Below, one piece after another: positions 42,285-52,769 of a DNA stretch of 64,000 nucleotides. The translations under genes and the position numbers were made by a program. The stretch comes from Flectonema sp. DT1601. Lineage: Eukaryota > Euglenozoa > Diplonemea > Diplonemida > Diplonemidae. The notes beneath the pieces are model-generated. The model saw only the letters and a program-made list of their open reading frames with translations, was not told the origin of the DNA and did not search any database. Position 1 is the first letter of the stretch, and every line of letters begins with the position of its first letter. The stretch is taken from contig OZ025790.1 in the NCBI GenBank assembly GCA_964019425.1, positions 1,116,001-1,180,000 on the forward strand, in the 5' to 3' direction.

Positions 42285-43535
42285 ATGTCTCGTTCGTTCA
42301 ATCAGGTTAGGAGGGAGCTGCGTTGCACTGCACACGTTGATAGAATAAACTTTTTAACGATATTTAAGAGGAGATTAATCGAATCAAAAGATGAATTGTT
42401 TGATATAAATTCAAATGAATGTAATCAATTCGAAAAGAAACATGAAATGACTTCTCGGAATATTCTACGAGCCAAAGACTTATTTGTTACAGAAGAAGAT
42501 TTTAACAAACTGACCGCTGGCATAAACGACATGACAATAATTCAAGATCACGTTGGATCTTTACTACTAGAATATGAGACAGAAAATCGCATATCTGTTA
42601 AAAGGACAAGAGAACCCATTGGAAGGATAGGTTCTATTCATGGGTGTAGTCCACTGTTCACTGCCAAATCAATTGCCATGTTTTTAAAAACTGCCAACGC
42701 CGGCATTTTAAAGGGTTCTACTGACTCTCAACTCAGTAACGATTTCATAGTTAACATCGCAAAGGAATCACTTATTGAGTCTGACTTGCCTGAGTCTTGT
42801 ATAGAACAATTCCCATCAGATAAAACCGAACTCACTTCAGCTTTAGAAATAGAAGATATTGACGCTTTAATAGCTACTGGTTCAACGTCGTTACATAACT
42901 TCGTTAGAAGACATTGTCGTGTTCCAATAATCCATAATACTCCTGTAATAACATGTTTATATGTACATAGTGACGCAGAGCCTGTTCAGGTTAATCGCGT
43001 AGTTCAGAATGCAAAAAGTCAGGATGCGTCTGCCAGCTCTTTAGACGTTCTACTAATTCATGATGAATACTCTTCTAGAGATAGCTTACTTGAGGTGTTG
43101 TCTGAGAATGATGTTTGTGTTGTGAAATCAACTATTGGATCAGCTACAGCAGGCGGATCAATTCGAGACCTAAAAGATAATAACCTTTTGATTATATTCA
43201 TTGATTCTCCTGAAGAAGCGATTGAGTTTATGAATGACTTCAGCAGCAATCACATGAACACGGTTATGTGTAAACATTCTGAAACAGCAGATTCATTCCG
43301 AGATGTTCTTCAATCAGCAATTGTTCTTCACAATACCAGTCCTCGCTTTGCTGATAACGAAGGCCTTGGTCTTGGTCCAGGACTTGGTGTTACCTCAGGA
43401 CCTTTCTCCACTGGACCATTAGGTCTTACTGACTTACTTCGTTCTAAGCAATTCGTTTCTAGTCTTGGTAGAACTAGACAGTCTGATAGTTTGATGTTGA
43501 ACCCACAAATAACTTTTGGTACGAGACCTGTATAG
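42285..43535 (+). CDS. ProA-like (gamma-glutamyl phosphate reductase) pseudoenzyme
   Basis: 416 residues from ATG 42285. Several blocks match glutamate-5-semialdehyde dehydrogenases in order: REPIGRIGSIHGCSP (~109-123, family RxPxGVIGVIxESRP), LKTANAGILKGSTDS (~134), IATGSTSLHNFV (~196), VPIIHNTPVITCLYV (~213-227), and the C-terminal NTSPRFADNEGLGLG (~350) through STGPLGLTDLLRSKQF. The active enzyme makes glutamate semialdehyde in proline synthesis, using a Cys in a PAACNAxExLL-type motif. Here that position (about residue 250, SQDASASSLDVLL) is Ala/Ser, and the conserved FGxGAEVGIS motif is also changed. A catalytic role is therefore unlikely. Single exon. Homology is seen in the sequence; the loss of activity is inference. 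Confidence 0.78.
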   Translation: MSRSFNQVRRELRCTAHVDRINFLTIFKRRLIESKDELFDINSNECNQFEKKHEMTSRNILRAKDLFVTEEDFNKLTAGINDMTIIQDHVGSLLLEYETENRISVKRTREPIGRIGSIHGCSPLFTAKSIAMFLKTANAGILKGSTDSQLSNDFIVNIAKESLIESDLPESCIEQFPSDKTELTSALEIEDIDALIATGSTSLHNFVRRHCRVPIIHNTPVITCLYVHSDAEPVQVNRVVQNAKSQDASASSLDVLLIHDEYSSRDSLLEVLSENDVCVVKSTIGSATAGGSIRDLKDNNLLIIFIDSPEEAIEFMNDFSSNHMNTVMCKHSETADSFRDVLQSAIVLHNTSPRFADNEGLGLGPGLGVTSGPFSTGPLGLTDLLRSKQFVSSLGRTRQSDSLMLNPQITFGTRPV

Positions 43536-43795
43536 GAGATCATTGTGTTGATTTACTGTAGCATAGAAATTGAGATTCTCCCTTTGATCAGAGCTTCTAA
43601 AAACAAAAAAAAGAGATTGAGTTTCTTAGCAGTCTCTTTTTAATGTCCCTTTTATGGTGTTGATTATTAATTGTTTCACCCCCCTCCGTCAGTCGCAGCT
43701 TCTCTATGAAATTTGTTAGATTAAATGATTATTCTTTTGTTAGTATTCTTTAATGGTACTTTAAAACACCACAGCTAATACTAAAAGCTGATTAA

Positions 43796-44332
43796 ATGGA
43801 TAAGATGTTATCACTCTTGCAACATCGATATCTCGAACAGACATATGAATTAGAAGGTCTCCAAGCAAGATTTGAATGGATATCTGGAGTCTGTGATGAA
43901 GATCTCCTTTCAGCATTACTTTCTTGTATGTCGGATGTTGGAGCTACTGATGCTCAGCTGAGACGCCATATCAAGGATCAGGTTTGTTTTTTTTAAATTT
44001 TTTTTTTTTTTTTCTTACGTTTCACATATAATGACCAACAGGAAAAAGAGATTAACACCCTTCGCAGTCTTGAATCTGAGTATAGGGAAACAAATGAACA
44101 ACTTGTATCCCATTTGAAGGGTGAGATTCAAAAGCAAAAAAACCGTCAGGGGATGCTAATGTCCTCCAATGATCGTCTCAGTAATACAACTGCGAGAATC
44201 GAAGTAGAGAGGGTTTATGCTGATACCGAATTAAAGAATGTTTCACTTAGAACCCATAATAAAGAACTTGAAAAAACTTCGAAACACATGATGGAAATGC
44301 TTCAGGCTCAGATGGCTGTTTCCGTAGTTTGA
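43796..44332 (+). CDS. Small coiled-coil protein, two exons
   Basis: Exon 1 is 43796-43981 (62 codons), exon 2 is 44042-44332. A 60 nt intron (43982-44041) runs GTTTGT, T-runs, then ...ACCAACAG, and joins the frame in phase 0. The product is 158 residues: an N-terminal helical part (LLQHRYLEQTYELEGLQARF), then a long heptad-type helix rich in Glu, Lys and Gln up to the C-terminus (KELEKTSKHMMEMLQAQMAV). It resembles coiled-coil proteins of cilia or cytoskeleton in general style, but no family was recognised. Confidence 0.75.
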
Positions 44333-44603
44333 TTCACGGCGATCCAATCCTACTTTGTTAGACCGTATCCTACACTGTTGTTGTTGTATCTGTTTTATTA
44401 TTTATTATTATTGTACTTTATTTATCTTATTACGTTGTTTTGGTTGACATTTATAATTTTTTTATCATTCTCTTTTCAATCAGTGTTGTCGAAATTAAAA
44501 TTAAACAGAGTGGGAATTGTTCTGACTATAATAAAAACAATCAGTTATCTTTTCAATATAATTCCCCTGCCTCTCAGGAAGCATCTAGAGTTCGAAATAA
44601 ATA

Positions 44604-45491
44604 ATGTTCTGGACAACAAGTACCCCGTGGGAGAGTGAAGGTGAAGAAGAGCACCACCTCTGCGGTGCGGGTACGGAGGTCGGGAGAGGCACCAGTAAGC
44701 GCGGTGCCTCTCCCAGAAGGGAACGGGAGAGAAGGAGAGAGTCTCAGGAGAGGGAACGAAGAGACTTGCTTCGGGGAGTGAAGGACGCGATTCGTGTTTC
44801 GGAAGATCGGGAGCAGCAGCCATCGTTGGTGCAGCCACTACTACTACCACAAGAACAAGAAGAACATCAACAGCAGCAGCCGTCACTACCACCACTGACG
44901 TTGTCTCGACCAACGCAGCAGGGGCCGACTTCGAAATTACAACAACAGCAACCTCAGCAAGAACAACGTCAAGGACAGCAACAACAGCAACAACAACAAC
45001 TACTTCAGCAAATAGCTCCTGAGCCGTTCACACCACAGCGTGTTTGGGACGAACCACTGGCACAACCACAATTACAAGTACGTGCATCGTCGCTGAGACA
45101 TCCTCAGGCGATGATGCCAAACAGACAACCGCGGAGTTCATTCCGAGACCGGATGACCACCGACGCACCAACGGATGGCGACTTCTTCGTGAGACAGCTT
45201 TGTGCGTGTCTCCTCGTCACCGTTGTGTTGATTGTGTCAGTATTATATTACGCTCACCTACACCCCGAAGTCTTTGAAGGAATCGGGGTGGTTGTTTCTG
45301 TGTTTTTGTTTGTAACAAAGTTGTATATCTCCTTGTACCCACCTCCTGTTTTGATCATTGCGATGGTCAGCAGTTGGTATTTTACCACTACATGGAAGGA
45401 ATACATCTTTAAGGTGTCTACGTTCCCCATCCAGGTAATCGTCTTCCTGGTGTGGGGTGTACGTGGATTGCTGGGAAAGTCGCAAAGTTAA
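44604..45491 (+). CDS. Gln-rich protein with C-terminal membrane segments
   Basis: 295 residues from ATG 44604. Residues 1-70 are Glu/Arg-rich and charged. Residues ~75-140 are rich in Gln and Pro with pure Gln runs, and probably disordered. After FVRQLCACLL (~195) come three hydrophobic segments: LLVTVVLIVSVLYYAHL, VVVSVFLFVTKLYISL and PVLIIAMVSSWYF..., then a further weakly hydrophobic stretch near VIVFLVWGVRGLL. This suggests a reticulon-like or hairpin membrane anchor with a cytosolic disordered N-terminus; the comparison is loose. Single exon. Function unknown. Confidence 0.65.
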   Translation: MFWTTSTPWESEGEEEHHLCGAGTEVGRGTSKRGASPRRERERRRESQERERRDLLRGVKDAIRVSEDREQQPSLVQPLLLPQEQEEHQQQQPSLPPLTLSRPTQQGPTSKLQQQQPQQEQRQGQQQQQQQQLLQQIAPEPFTPQRVWDEPLAQPQLQVRASSLRHPQAMMPNRQPRSSFRDRMTTDAPTDGDFFVRQLCACLLVTVVLIVSVLYYAHLHPEVFEGIGVVVSVFLFVTKLYISLYPPPVLIIAMVSSWYFTTTWKEYIFKVSTFPIQVIVFLVWGVRGLLGKSQS

Positions 45492-45980
45492 AGAAATGAT
45501 CTGAACCGTCGATGGTTCAAATTGTTTTTGGAGCGACTTTTTCTTCTTCTTCCTCATCAACATCAACATCATCATCTTGTTGTTGATGAACTTTCAGTTC
45601 CTTCGTTTGTTTGTCCTCGTCACTCATTGGCTCTTGTTAGGCCAGAACATTAAAGAAAAAAAAAAAAAAAAAAAGTATTAATCGACTTGTTTTCATTTCT
45701 TTTTATTTTTTACAAACATTGCACGCAGGGATTACTCGGAGTAACTTCACCCATTTGAAAATCTCCTGGCAACCTGCCTGCATCGGGTTTTGGGGTTCTT
45801 TTTTCTTTTGTACAAATAACTGGAAGTCATTTTCACCTAATTTAATATCTTCCGGGTACTGCTTTAATTTGTTCCGTTTTGTTACTTTTCTTGAAAAGAA
45901 TACTTGCCCTCCATAATAATAGCGACTGTACTTCCTGTCTCGATCGTCCTATCCCACACCCAAACCCATAGCCACCAAAA

Positions 45981-46029
<49 letters not shown>

Positions 46030-48316
46030 TAGTAAAAAAAAAAAATTAACTTCACCGACCATTCTTCATGTTTTTTCTCAATTTCGCACATCCCAATCTC
46101 TACCCCTCCTTTTTCAGGTGTACAGTCGCTGAATGAATATTAGTGTCTTGCCTTTTCTTTTTTTTTATTTTGTCTTTTTTTCAACACACTCGCAAGTAAA
46201 AACCCTTCTTCCCTTTCCTCATCGTTGAGTAACTTTTCACACTCACTCACTGTTTTAATCTCATTAGGGTGGAGGGGGGAATACTTGCACGGAGAGTTTA
46301 CCTTGATATTCATTTTAGTTTTTACACGCAATGCTTCACTTTTCTTTATTGGGTGGTTGTGTATGTTTTTTTTCTCGTAAGGTTGGAAAGAAAGGAAATT
46401 GTCCGATTTTCCGTCGGTTGGTGTGTCTGTGGAAAGATTTGTTTTGTTGGAGGAGGTTGTATGTTTCTTTTCTGGTTTTTTTTTTTTTTTGTGAGATGTG
46501 GTTTTTAGGATGTTTATTTGCTTTTTTTTTTGGGTGTTTTTGTGTTGGATTCCAAAATGCAAATAAAGTAAAGTAAAATAAAATAAAATGAATTCCTTTT
46601 GCTTTCTTTCTTCTTCATTCTAATCAGTCCAGTGACCGTCGGTCCTGTCTTGATTAGTTTTGTGGTTGTCAGAAAGAAATGACTGTGTTCCCTTTTGCCC
46701 CCGTGTTGCGGGAGGTTTGTTTCTGTTTTATGTTTTGGAAACCAAGCTGTGGCAGCGACCTTTTTCTTTTCTTCATTTTGGCTTCTGTTTGTGTGATGCG
46801 TCACAACAACTGAGAGGAGCCAACCTGTCAGTGTTGTGTATTCCGCAGACGGATTCGATTCCATCTCAATATAGAGATTAGAGAGATGGGAGTCGATTAT
46901 ATTTATTTGGGTCTGCTGTTAGCACAGTTGTACTCTTTTTGTGATTTCATGTATCTTGTTGGTCATGTCTGCTTTGCTTGGTTTCATCGCTTCTGCACGG
47001 TCCGAATTCAAGACTGCTGCTTGTTGGGTTTAGAGCAGTGGGTCTAATTGGTTGATAATTTGTTGAATGTGTGTTCCCATTATTTATTATCATCATCATC
47101 ATTCTTCCCTCAGTTCCTCTGCGAAGTCGCGGAGGGGTATGAGGAAAATGATAAATGTGATGATGATGATGAAAATGATGGGTTTTTCTTGAAAACATGT
47201 GTATTCCCTGCTTCTGTGGGTGTTTGCTTTGTTTTCTTCCCTTTCCGTTGAATATTAATTTACACTATTCTTTTCCTTTTTCCCTTTTTTTTTTTTTTGT
47301 GTGTGTGTTTGTTATTGTTAACATTATGGTACACAACACAACACAAAACACATGCTCTCTCTCTTCTTCCTGTCTTCTTCTTCTTCATGTCTTCTCATGC
47401 ATGTTGAAGTGTTAGGTTGGAGGGAAATCACCATCTGGCTTCTCGTTCTTCGTTTCCTCCATTTTCGGAGTGGTTGAAGGAGAGGCGATTAATCCTTATT
47501 TTAGGCTTATGTCCTTGTTTTGAGTTTTGTTTTGTTTTTTTTAGTTTTTTTTATTTTCATCAGTACAGTTTACATCGAATATTTGATTGTTAGTTTTTGA
47601 GAAGTAAATGTGTTTTGAAAGTATAGAGATCGTTGTAAAAGGTGTTTTGTTTTTTTGTTTATTTTACCGTTGATGTGCCTTTCTTGGACAGCTTCGGGTG
47701 CATACAACCAACTCCCTCATTTTTAATCTTCTTCAGCAATACCCTTCCTTTTGTTTTTTAATTGTAGCCTTACATTATCATTACACCACCCCACTTGAAG
47801 CATTGCAATTTTTACATTTCAAAAGAATATCTGAATCTGTGAAAGTGTGTTGGATCCTTTTTTTCTTCTTTTTCTTTTTTTTTTAATTTTAATTCCATCT
47901 CTTTTTTCCTTCAACCGTTTATCCTCGTTTTTCTCTTTTCGAGTACAGGATAAAGAAGGAAGTGAAGTGATGGCAATGAGGCAAGGAATAAAGTGTTTTT
48001 CTTAAAAAAAAAATAAAGTAAGTAACATGGGGAACCTTTCCCTGTGTAATCTTCAAAAAAAATAAAAAAAAATAAAAAAAAGGGGTTCCACTCCCCGCTA
48101 ATCAAAAAAAACAAACAAATAAAAAAAAAAAACTTGTGCTCTCCAGCATACTTATTTGCTTCGCACGTTTTGTTGTTCTTCATTTATTTTTACTTCACAG
48201 GAACAACAACAACAACAACAACAAGAAGAAAAGATGCATCTGAATATTTTTATGTTTAATATTTTCTGTAAAGTCTAAATTGTGTTTCTTAGTACAACAG
48301 CAAGAGAAAACTAATA
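45492..48316. other. Long intergenic region, low complexity
   Basis: 2.8 kb without a supportable gene. It includes an A-run near 45656-45674, an (AAT)n microsatellite at 45980-46021, a GAT/ATG-rich stretch around 47088-47180 and many T-runs. ORFs on either strand are Lys- or Phe-rich translations of homopolymers. The end (TTTTTACTTCACAG near 48200) could be a splice acceptor for the next gene. Confidence 0.6.
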
Positions 48317-51300
48317 ATGGCTCATGAAAGAGCTTCTGCTGTGAGTAGGCGGATCTCAGATTATCGCAGTGAGCGGGAATTGAACTTGTTATCGGCAATG
48401 ACGGGAGAGGAGTTAGATTGCGGTGATTTCATTGCTGGGTGTGCATCCATTGTTTCCATTGCTTTATTCATAGCTGCGGCCTTCACCACAGCAGCGAAAG
48501 TGACACTGGAAACCAACAGTGCAATTTCTCAATTCACATCACTTCCTGAGTGTGGAACTATTCTGAACGGAACTGTTATTGATTTCTCAATAGATTCTTT
48601 GGTGTCATCTTTTTGGGACAGAGAAATGCATTTTATGGTGATTTGGTTGGTAATTTGTTGTATAATACTACCCCTTGCAACTTGCACATTACAATGTGCA
48701 GTTTGGTTTGTTCCAATGACCCGACCAATAAGAAAGTACCTGTTGGATGTTGTGAGTATCCTCACACACTACTCTGCGGCTCAGGTGGTGTTGTTGATCG
48801 TATTAATCGCTTGTTTTGATATGGATGTTGGTCCTGTTGACTTCCCAATGAATTCTATTGTTGAGAATAGTGTATTAAAACGTTCCTTTAGTACCTTAGG
48901 AAGCCCTGATGTTGTTATCGATGTCTCAAATACAACTACGAGAGCAGTAACTACTCTACAGTCTGGGTGTCCTCGTGATCCTACTGGGTTTATTGGAAGT
49001 TCAGCAATCTCTTGTTCGTTAATAAGCCAGAATTGCGATACTGATTTGAATATTTTTGTAAATTCGGTTCCTGTCGGAGGAAAAGGTTGGATGTATTGCC
49101 CCCGAGACTGCCGACGATGCACCGATTTCGAAGATGCCATGTCAAAGGGTGAGCTCGATTTTATTTTTATGTTCTCCACTGAACCCCCTGCAGCACTAAT
49201 CCAACCAAGTCTTCCTCCAGTAGAGTGTGTTGATGATACAAAGGGAGTTATCCATAATATGAATTCATCTTGTTTGCAACTTCAGCATTTGTGTTTTGAC
49301 TCTCTCGGCGTTCTGTTTTCATCTCATCACTTTCCGTCACTTTCTGTAGTTTGGATGTATTGCCCTGCGACGTGTTATATGTGTATAGATTACACGGTTG
49401 CCTTTTCACTGGGTCAGCTGACTTTTATTTTTGAATTCAATTACACTTCCTACAATGAGAGTGGCCTCCCTCAATTAGGTTTCGATGTTACAACACATCC
49501 AACGACAGAACCGTCAGAGTTGACATCAGAACCTCCTTCAAATAGTAATCAGACGTGTGTTGATGATGCCTCAGGAATGATCGTCATGAGTGGTATGACT
49601 TGTGAGATGATCCTTTCGGCGTGTGACATTGACATAAGTACCTTCACAGATATAATACCAAAAGGTGTATTGGGTTGGATGTTCTGCCCCGTAACGTGTA
49701 TGAGGTGTTCGGATTATTTAAAAGCTTTTGAAGAAGGACAGCTTTCAATTATTGGAATCCATCCTCCTTCAGACACTGATCACGCTCATTATATTCCTTG
49801 TTTTGATGATGATAATCACCTTACTGTAATTGGATGTGATGTGATTGGAGTTCTTTGTGATGTTAATTTATTTTGGATATCAAAGCAAGCACCTGAAGGA
49901 CTTTACGGTTGGATGATTTGTCCTCTGACTTGCCATCGCTGTGACGATTTTCGCGAAGCTCATGATGACCTCAAGCGGTTGAATATTATTTCTGCCCCAC
50001 CACCAAACTCCATAACCTGCGAGGATGATCCAACCGGAGAAATACAATCTTTAGGGTACGACTGTGAGATAATAAAGCGATCTATGTGTGACATAAATGT
50101 TCATATGTACACTGACTTGGTTCCAAAAGGTTCCTTTGGATGGATGTATTGCCCTCTGTCTTGTCATAGATGTGAAGATTATATTCAACAGGGTAGAGAT
50201 CTGCCAATCTTTTATCAACCAATAAAATCAAAACCAGTTACCTGTGCTGACGATCTGACCGAATCAGTATCAGCTGTAGGGACGTGTGATACCGTGGCGC
50301 TGTTGTGTGATGTTGATTTGAGTACGCTGTCGTCACATTTTGTAAATCTTACTTTTGGTTGGATGATCTGTCCTGTGACGTGTGATCGCTGTACTGATTT
50401 CATTCACTCATATGAACATGGTGACTTACGTCATCTTGGACTCATTCACCCGACTGTTATTGATAATCAAACACGTTGTGTTGATAACCCTTCGGGGATA
50501 TTTCCTGGCTTCGATTGCAGTCAGAATGTTAATAATTGCTACACCGACCTCAGTGTTTCTGGTGACATAAATGCTACTGTTGGAACTTATGGTTGGATGA
50601 TATGCCCAGCTTCGTGTCGTAGCTGCGAATCATTTTTGTTCGCACTCGACGGTGGTCATCTCTCTCATTTAGCGTTGGTCTTCTCGCCTACCTGTAATGA
50701 CGACGCGAGTGGTTTTGCTCGCATACTCGGAATGTCTTGCAGTGATGTTGGTCGTTCTCATTGCGATGTTAACTTCCATGCAATTGATGACGTGTTCCCT
50801 GAATTAGTTTTTGGTTGGATGCTTTGTCCAGCATCTTGTAATCGATGTGAAGACTATATTAATGCGTACAACAATGGTCTTATTCCCTTTTCGGATGACA
50901 GCCTCACTATCACTTGCAAGGATGCGTCACCTCATCACATGGAATGGACCTGTGACAGTATTATTAATACTGAAACTGTTGAGAATAAAACAAAAACATG
51001 CAACATTGACCTCCACAGCTACGGAACTGATACCTTTGGTACTTACAGCTGGCAGTACTGTCCTGAAACATGTGGAAGGTGTGATGACTACACTGATGCA
51101 ATAAGAAGAGGTGATTTACGACACATAAACGGAGAAGAAACAACACCGTGCATTGATGATGTGAGTTCACTGTTGCTTCAATCTTGTGAAGAATTATTTA
51201 AAGTTATTCCATGCGATGGTGACATTCCAATTCAAAATCGCGGCAACTTAACTCCTGAGGGTGAGATATTCCTGTGGCAACTCTGTCCAGCAACATGCCA

Positions 51301-52414
51301 TCCCCACTGTATGGATTGGAAATACTCTTTGAGAAGTGAATTGCGTACCTTCGGAGTGTGGCAGACACCACTCTGTAGAGATGCATATTTTGACCTCTTA
51401 ATTCACACTAACTGTACGACAATTACAAAAGAACAATGTGATTATGATTTAGGACTGTCGTACGATTATCTACCAGAAAATAGTTTTGGTTGGATGCTCT
51501 GTCCTGAAACATGTAGACGATGTGAGAAGTGGTATAAAGGATACGCTTCAGGTGAGTTTATTCATCTTCTGAAATCAGTTCAGAACTCTTTACGAAGAGC
51601 ATCTGGGAAGGTTGCGTTGAGGGTTGTTCCGCATGCTGCTCTCTTTTTGCAACTGTGTGGGACTTTTATTTCGATTTTGTTTAGTGTTAGGTTGAGCTAT
51701 TGCTTTGTTGAGGATGGTAAGAAGAAGACTCAACGATGGAGAGTTGTAGCAAACAGAAATAATGATAACCTGAGACTTCGGGTAATAGGAATCACAATAT
51801 CATTAGTAGGACTGATTCTGATACTGACTGGACTATTTCTCACAGCAATCGAGTGGAGTGTTGGAGGAGTCTTTCAACAGCTGTACAGACGAGAAGAAGG
51901 AATCACTGCGACAGTCATAAAATTATCAACTGAATTACTAAGTCAAAGATCATCAGGAACTCTTCTCGGTGTCGTTGTATTCATTTGTAGCATTCTAATA
52001 CCAGTCTTTACAGAGATTCTTTGTGTTGTTGCTTTCATTCGACAGAGTGCAGTAGTGTCACTGTTAGTTAAATGTGTTCATCCTTTTGGAATGTTGGACT
52101 TGTTGGCCATCTCAATTCTCATAGCTGACGAGGATGTACCAAATCTAATTAATTATTATGTAGAGAATAATTTCAGAGTGTGTTTGCCTTCTATGTATAC
52201 TTCTCTTACTCACACAGATTTTATTAGTGTCACTACTACTGGTGGTGCTGCAGTTCCATTGTTATTCATTGGATCGTTAGCAATTCATGTTTCTGTTCTT
52301 ATGTTGGGTGTTGTTGTTCCGGCTCATATAGTTAGAGATCTCCCGAGTACTTCACAAACAGTGAAGTATGCCTGTCCAAGTCCTGGGGCTAGCATCTCAC
52401 GGAGACAGCATTAG
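48317..52414 (+). CDS. PqiA-like membrane protein with 11 ShKT-like modules
   Basis: 1365 residues, single exon. Three N-terminal hydrophobic helices (residues ~38-60, ~103-130, ~155-172) precede a long ectodomain. It holds 11 modules of ~60-90 residues of the form C-x-DD...C...CD...GWM-x-CP-x-(T/S)C-x-RC-(D/E)-(D/Y/F), with six Cys per module as in ShKT domains. After it come about five more hydrophobic segments. The helix pairs SGTLLGVVVFICSILIPVF and KCVHPFGMLDLLAISILIAD match the arrangement of bacterial PqiA/LetA domains (Ile-Pro in one, W-S-M-x-D-V-F in the other). The N-terminal half has an equivalent pair. So the modules appear inserted between two PqiA-like halves. PqiA/LetA proteins act in lipid transfer between membranes; a similar role is inference. 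A paralogue lies 355 bp downstream. Confidence 0.8.
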   Translation: MAHERASAVSRRISDYRSERELNLLSAMTGEELDCGDFIAGCASIVSIALFIAAAFTTAAKVTLETNSAISQFTSLPECGTILNGTVIDFSIDSLVSSFWDREMHFMVIWLVICCIILPLATCTLQCAVWFVPMTRPIRKYLLDVVSILTHYSAAQVVLLIVLIACFDMDVGPVDFPMNSIVENSVLKRSFSTLGSPDVVIDVSNTTTRAVTTLQSGCPRDPTGFIGSSAISCSLISQNCDTDLNIFVNSVPVGGKGWMYCPRDCRRCTDFEDAMSKGELDFIFMFSTEPPAALIQPSLPPVECVDDTKGVIHNMNSSCLQLQHLCFDSLGVLFSSHHFPSLSVVWMYCPATCYMCIDYTVAFSLGQLTFIFEFNYTSYNESGLPQLGFDVTTHPTTEPSELTSEPPSNSNQTCVDDASGMIVMSGMTCEMILSACDIDISTFTDIIPKGVLGWMFCPVTCMRCSDYLKAFEEGQLSIIGIHPPSDTDHAHYIPCFDDDNHLTVIGCDVIGVLCDVNLFWISKQAPEGLYGWMICPLTCHRCDDFREAHDDLKRLNIISAPPPNSITCEDDPTGEIQSLGYDCEIIKRSMCDINVHMYTDLVPKGSFGWMYCPLSCHRCEDYIQQGRDLPIFYQPIKSKPVTCADDLTESVSAVGTCDTVALLCDVDLSTLSSHFVNLTFGWMICPVTCDRCTDFIHSYEHGDLRHLGLIHPTVIDNQTRCVDNPSGIFPGFDCSQNVNNCYTDLSVSGDINATVGTYGWMICPASCRSCESFLFALDGGHLSHLALVFSPTCNDDASGFARILGMSCSDVGRSHCDVNFHAIDDVFPELVFGWMLCPASCNRCEDYINAYNNGLIPFSDDSLTITCKDASPHHMEWTCDSIINTETVENKTKTCNIDLHSYGTDTFGTYSWQYCPETCGRCDDYTDAIRRGDLRHINGEETTPCIDDVSSLLLQSCEELFKVIPCDGDIPIQNRGNLTPEGEIFLWQLCPATCHPHCMDWKYSLRSELRTFGVWQTPLCRDAYFDLLIHTNCTTITKEQCDYDLGLSYDYLPENSFGWMLCPETCRRCEKWYKGYASGEFIHLLKSVQNSLRRASGKVALRVVPHAALFLQLCGTFISILFSVRLSYCFVEDGKKKTQRWRVVANRNNDNLRLRVIGITISLVGLILILTGLFLTAIEWSVGGVFQQLYRREEGITATVIKLSTELLSQRSSGTLLGVVVFICSILIPVFTEILCVVAFIRQSAVVSLLVKCVHPFGMLDLLAISILIADEDVPNLINYYVENNFRVCLPSMYTSLTHTDFISVTTTGGAAVPLLFIGSLAIHVSVLMLGVVVPAHIVRDLPSTSQTVKYACPSPGASISRRQH

Positions 52415-52769
52415 TTTCAACTGCTTTGTTTTGTTGATGAATTATTTTATATGTTCGGTGCTACCCTTTTGTTATAGTTTCACTTATTCTCTCTGTTGTG
52501 GTGATGGTGAAGTTTGTTTCTCTCTTTTTTTTTTTTTTTTTCCTGTTAGCATCCATCACATTATTTTTTTATTAGTTTATTCATACTTAAGGTTTATCGC
52601 CGTGAGGAGGTACTTCTGTGTCTCTCACCTATTTACACTTTTTTTGCCCTTTTTTTTTTTTAAATCATTTTTTTTTTTAAAAAAAAAAGATTTTTTAAGT
52701 TGTTGAGGTTTCTTTTTTGGTTAACTCCCTGACAAACTCTTAACTTTCTCATATTCAGTACACCACAAT
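52415..52769. other. Intergenic between the two PqiA-like paralogues
   Basis: Poly-T and poly-A runs near 52523-52540 and 52640-52690, then a pyrimidine-rich stretch ending CATATTCAG 11 bp before the start codon. That is a good splice-acceptor candidate. Confidence 0.5.

Noticed and set aside
46140-46576. Overlapping Lys-rich (-) and Phe/Cys-rich (+) frames at 46.1-46.6 kb
   Set aside because: Low-complexity, overlapping on both strands; no start context or domain. Not strong enough for a gene call.
48317-52414. Toxin gene because of ShK-like cysteine modules
   Set aside because: The modules are part of a large multi-pass membrane protein without the Lys-Tyr dyad of channel-blocking peptides; the name refers only to the fold family.
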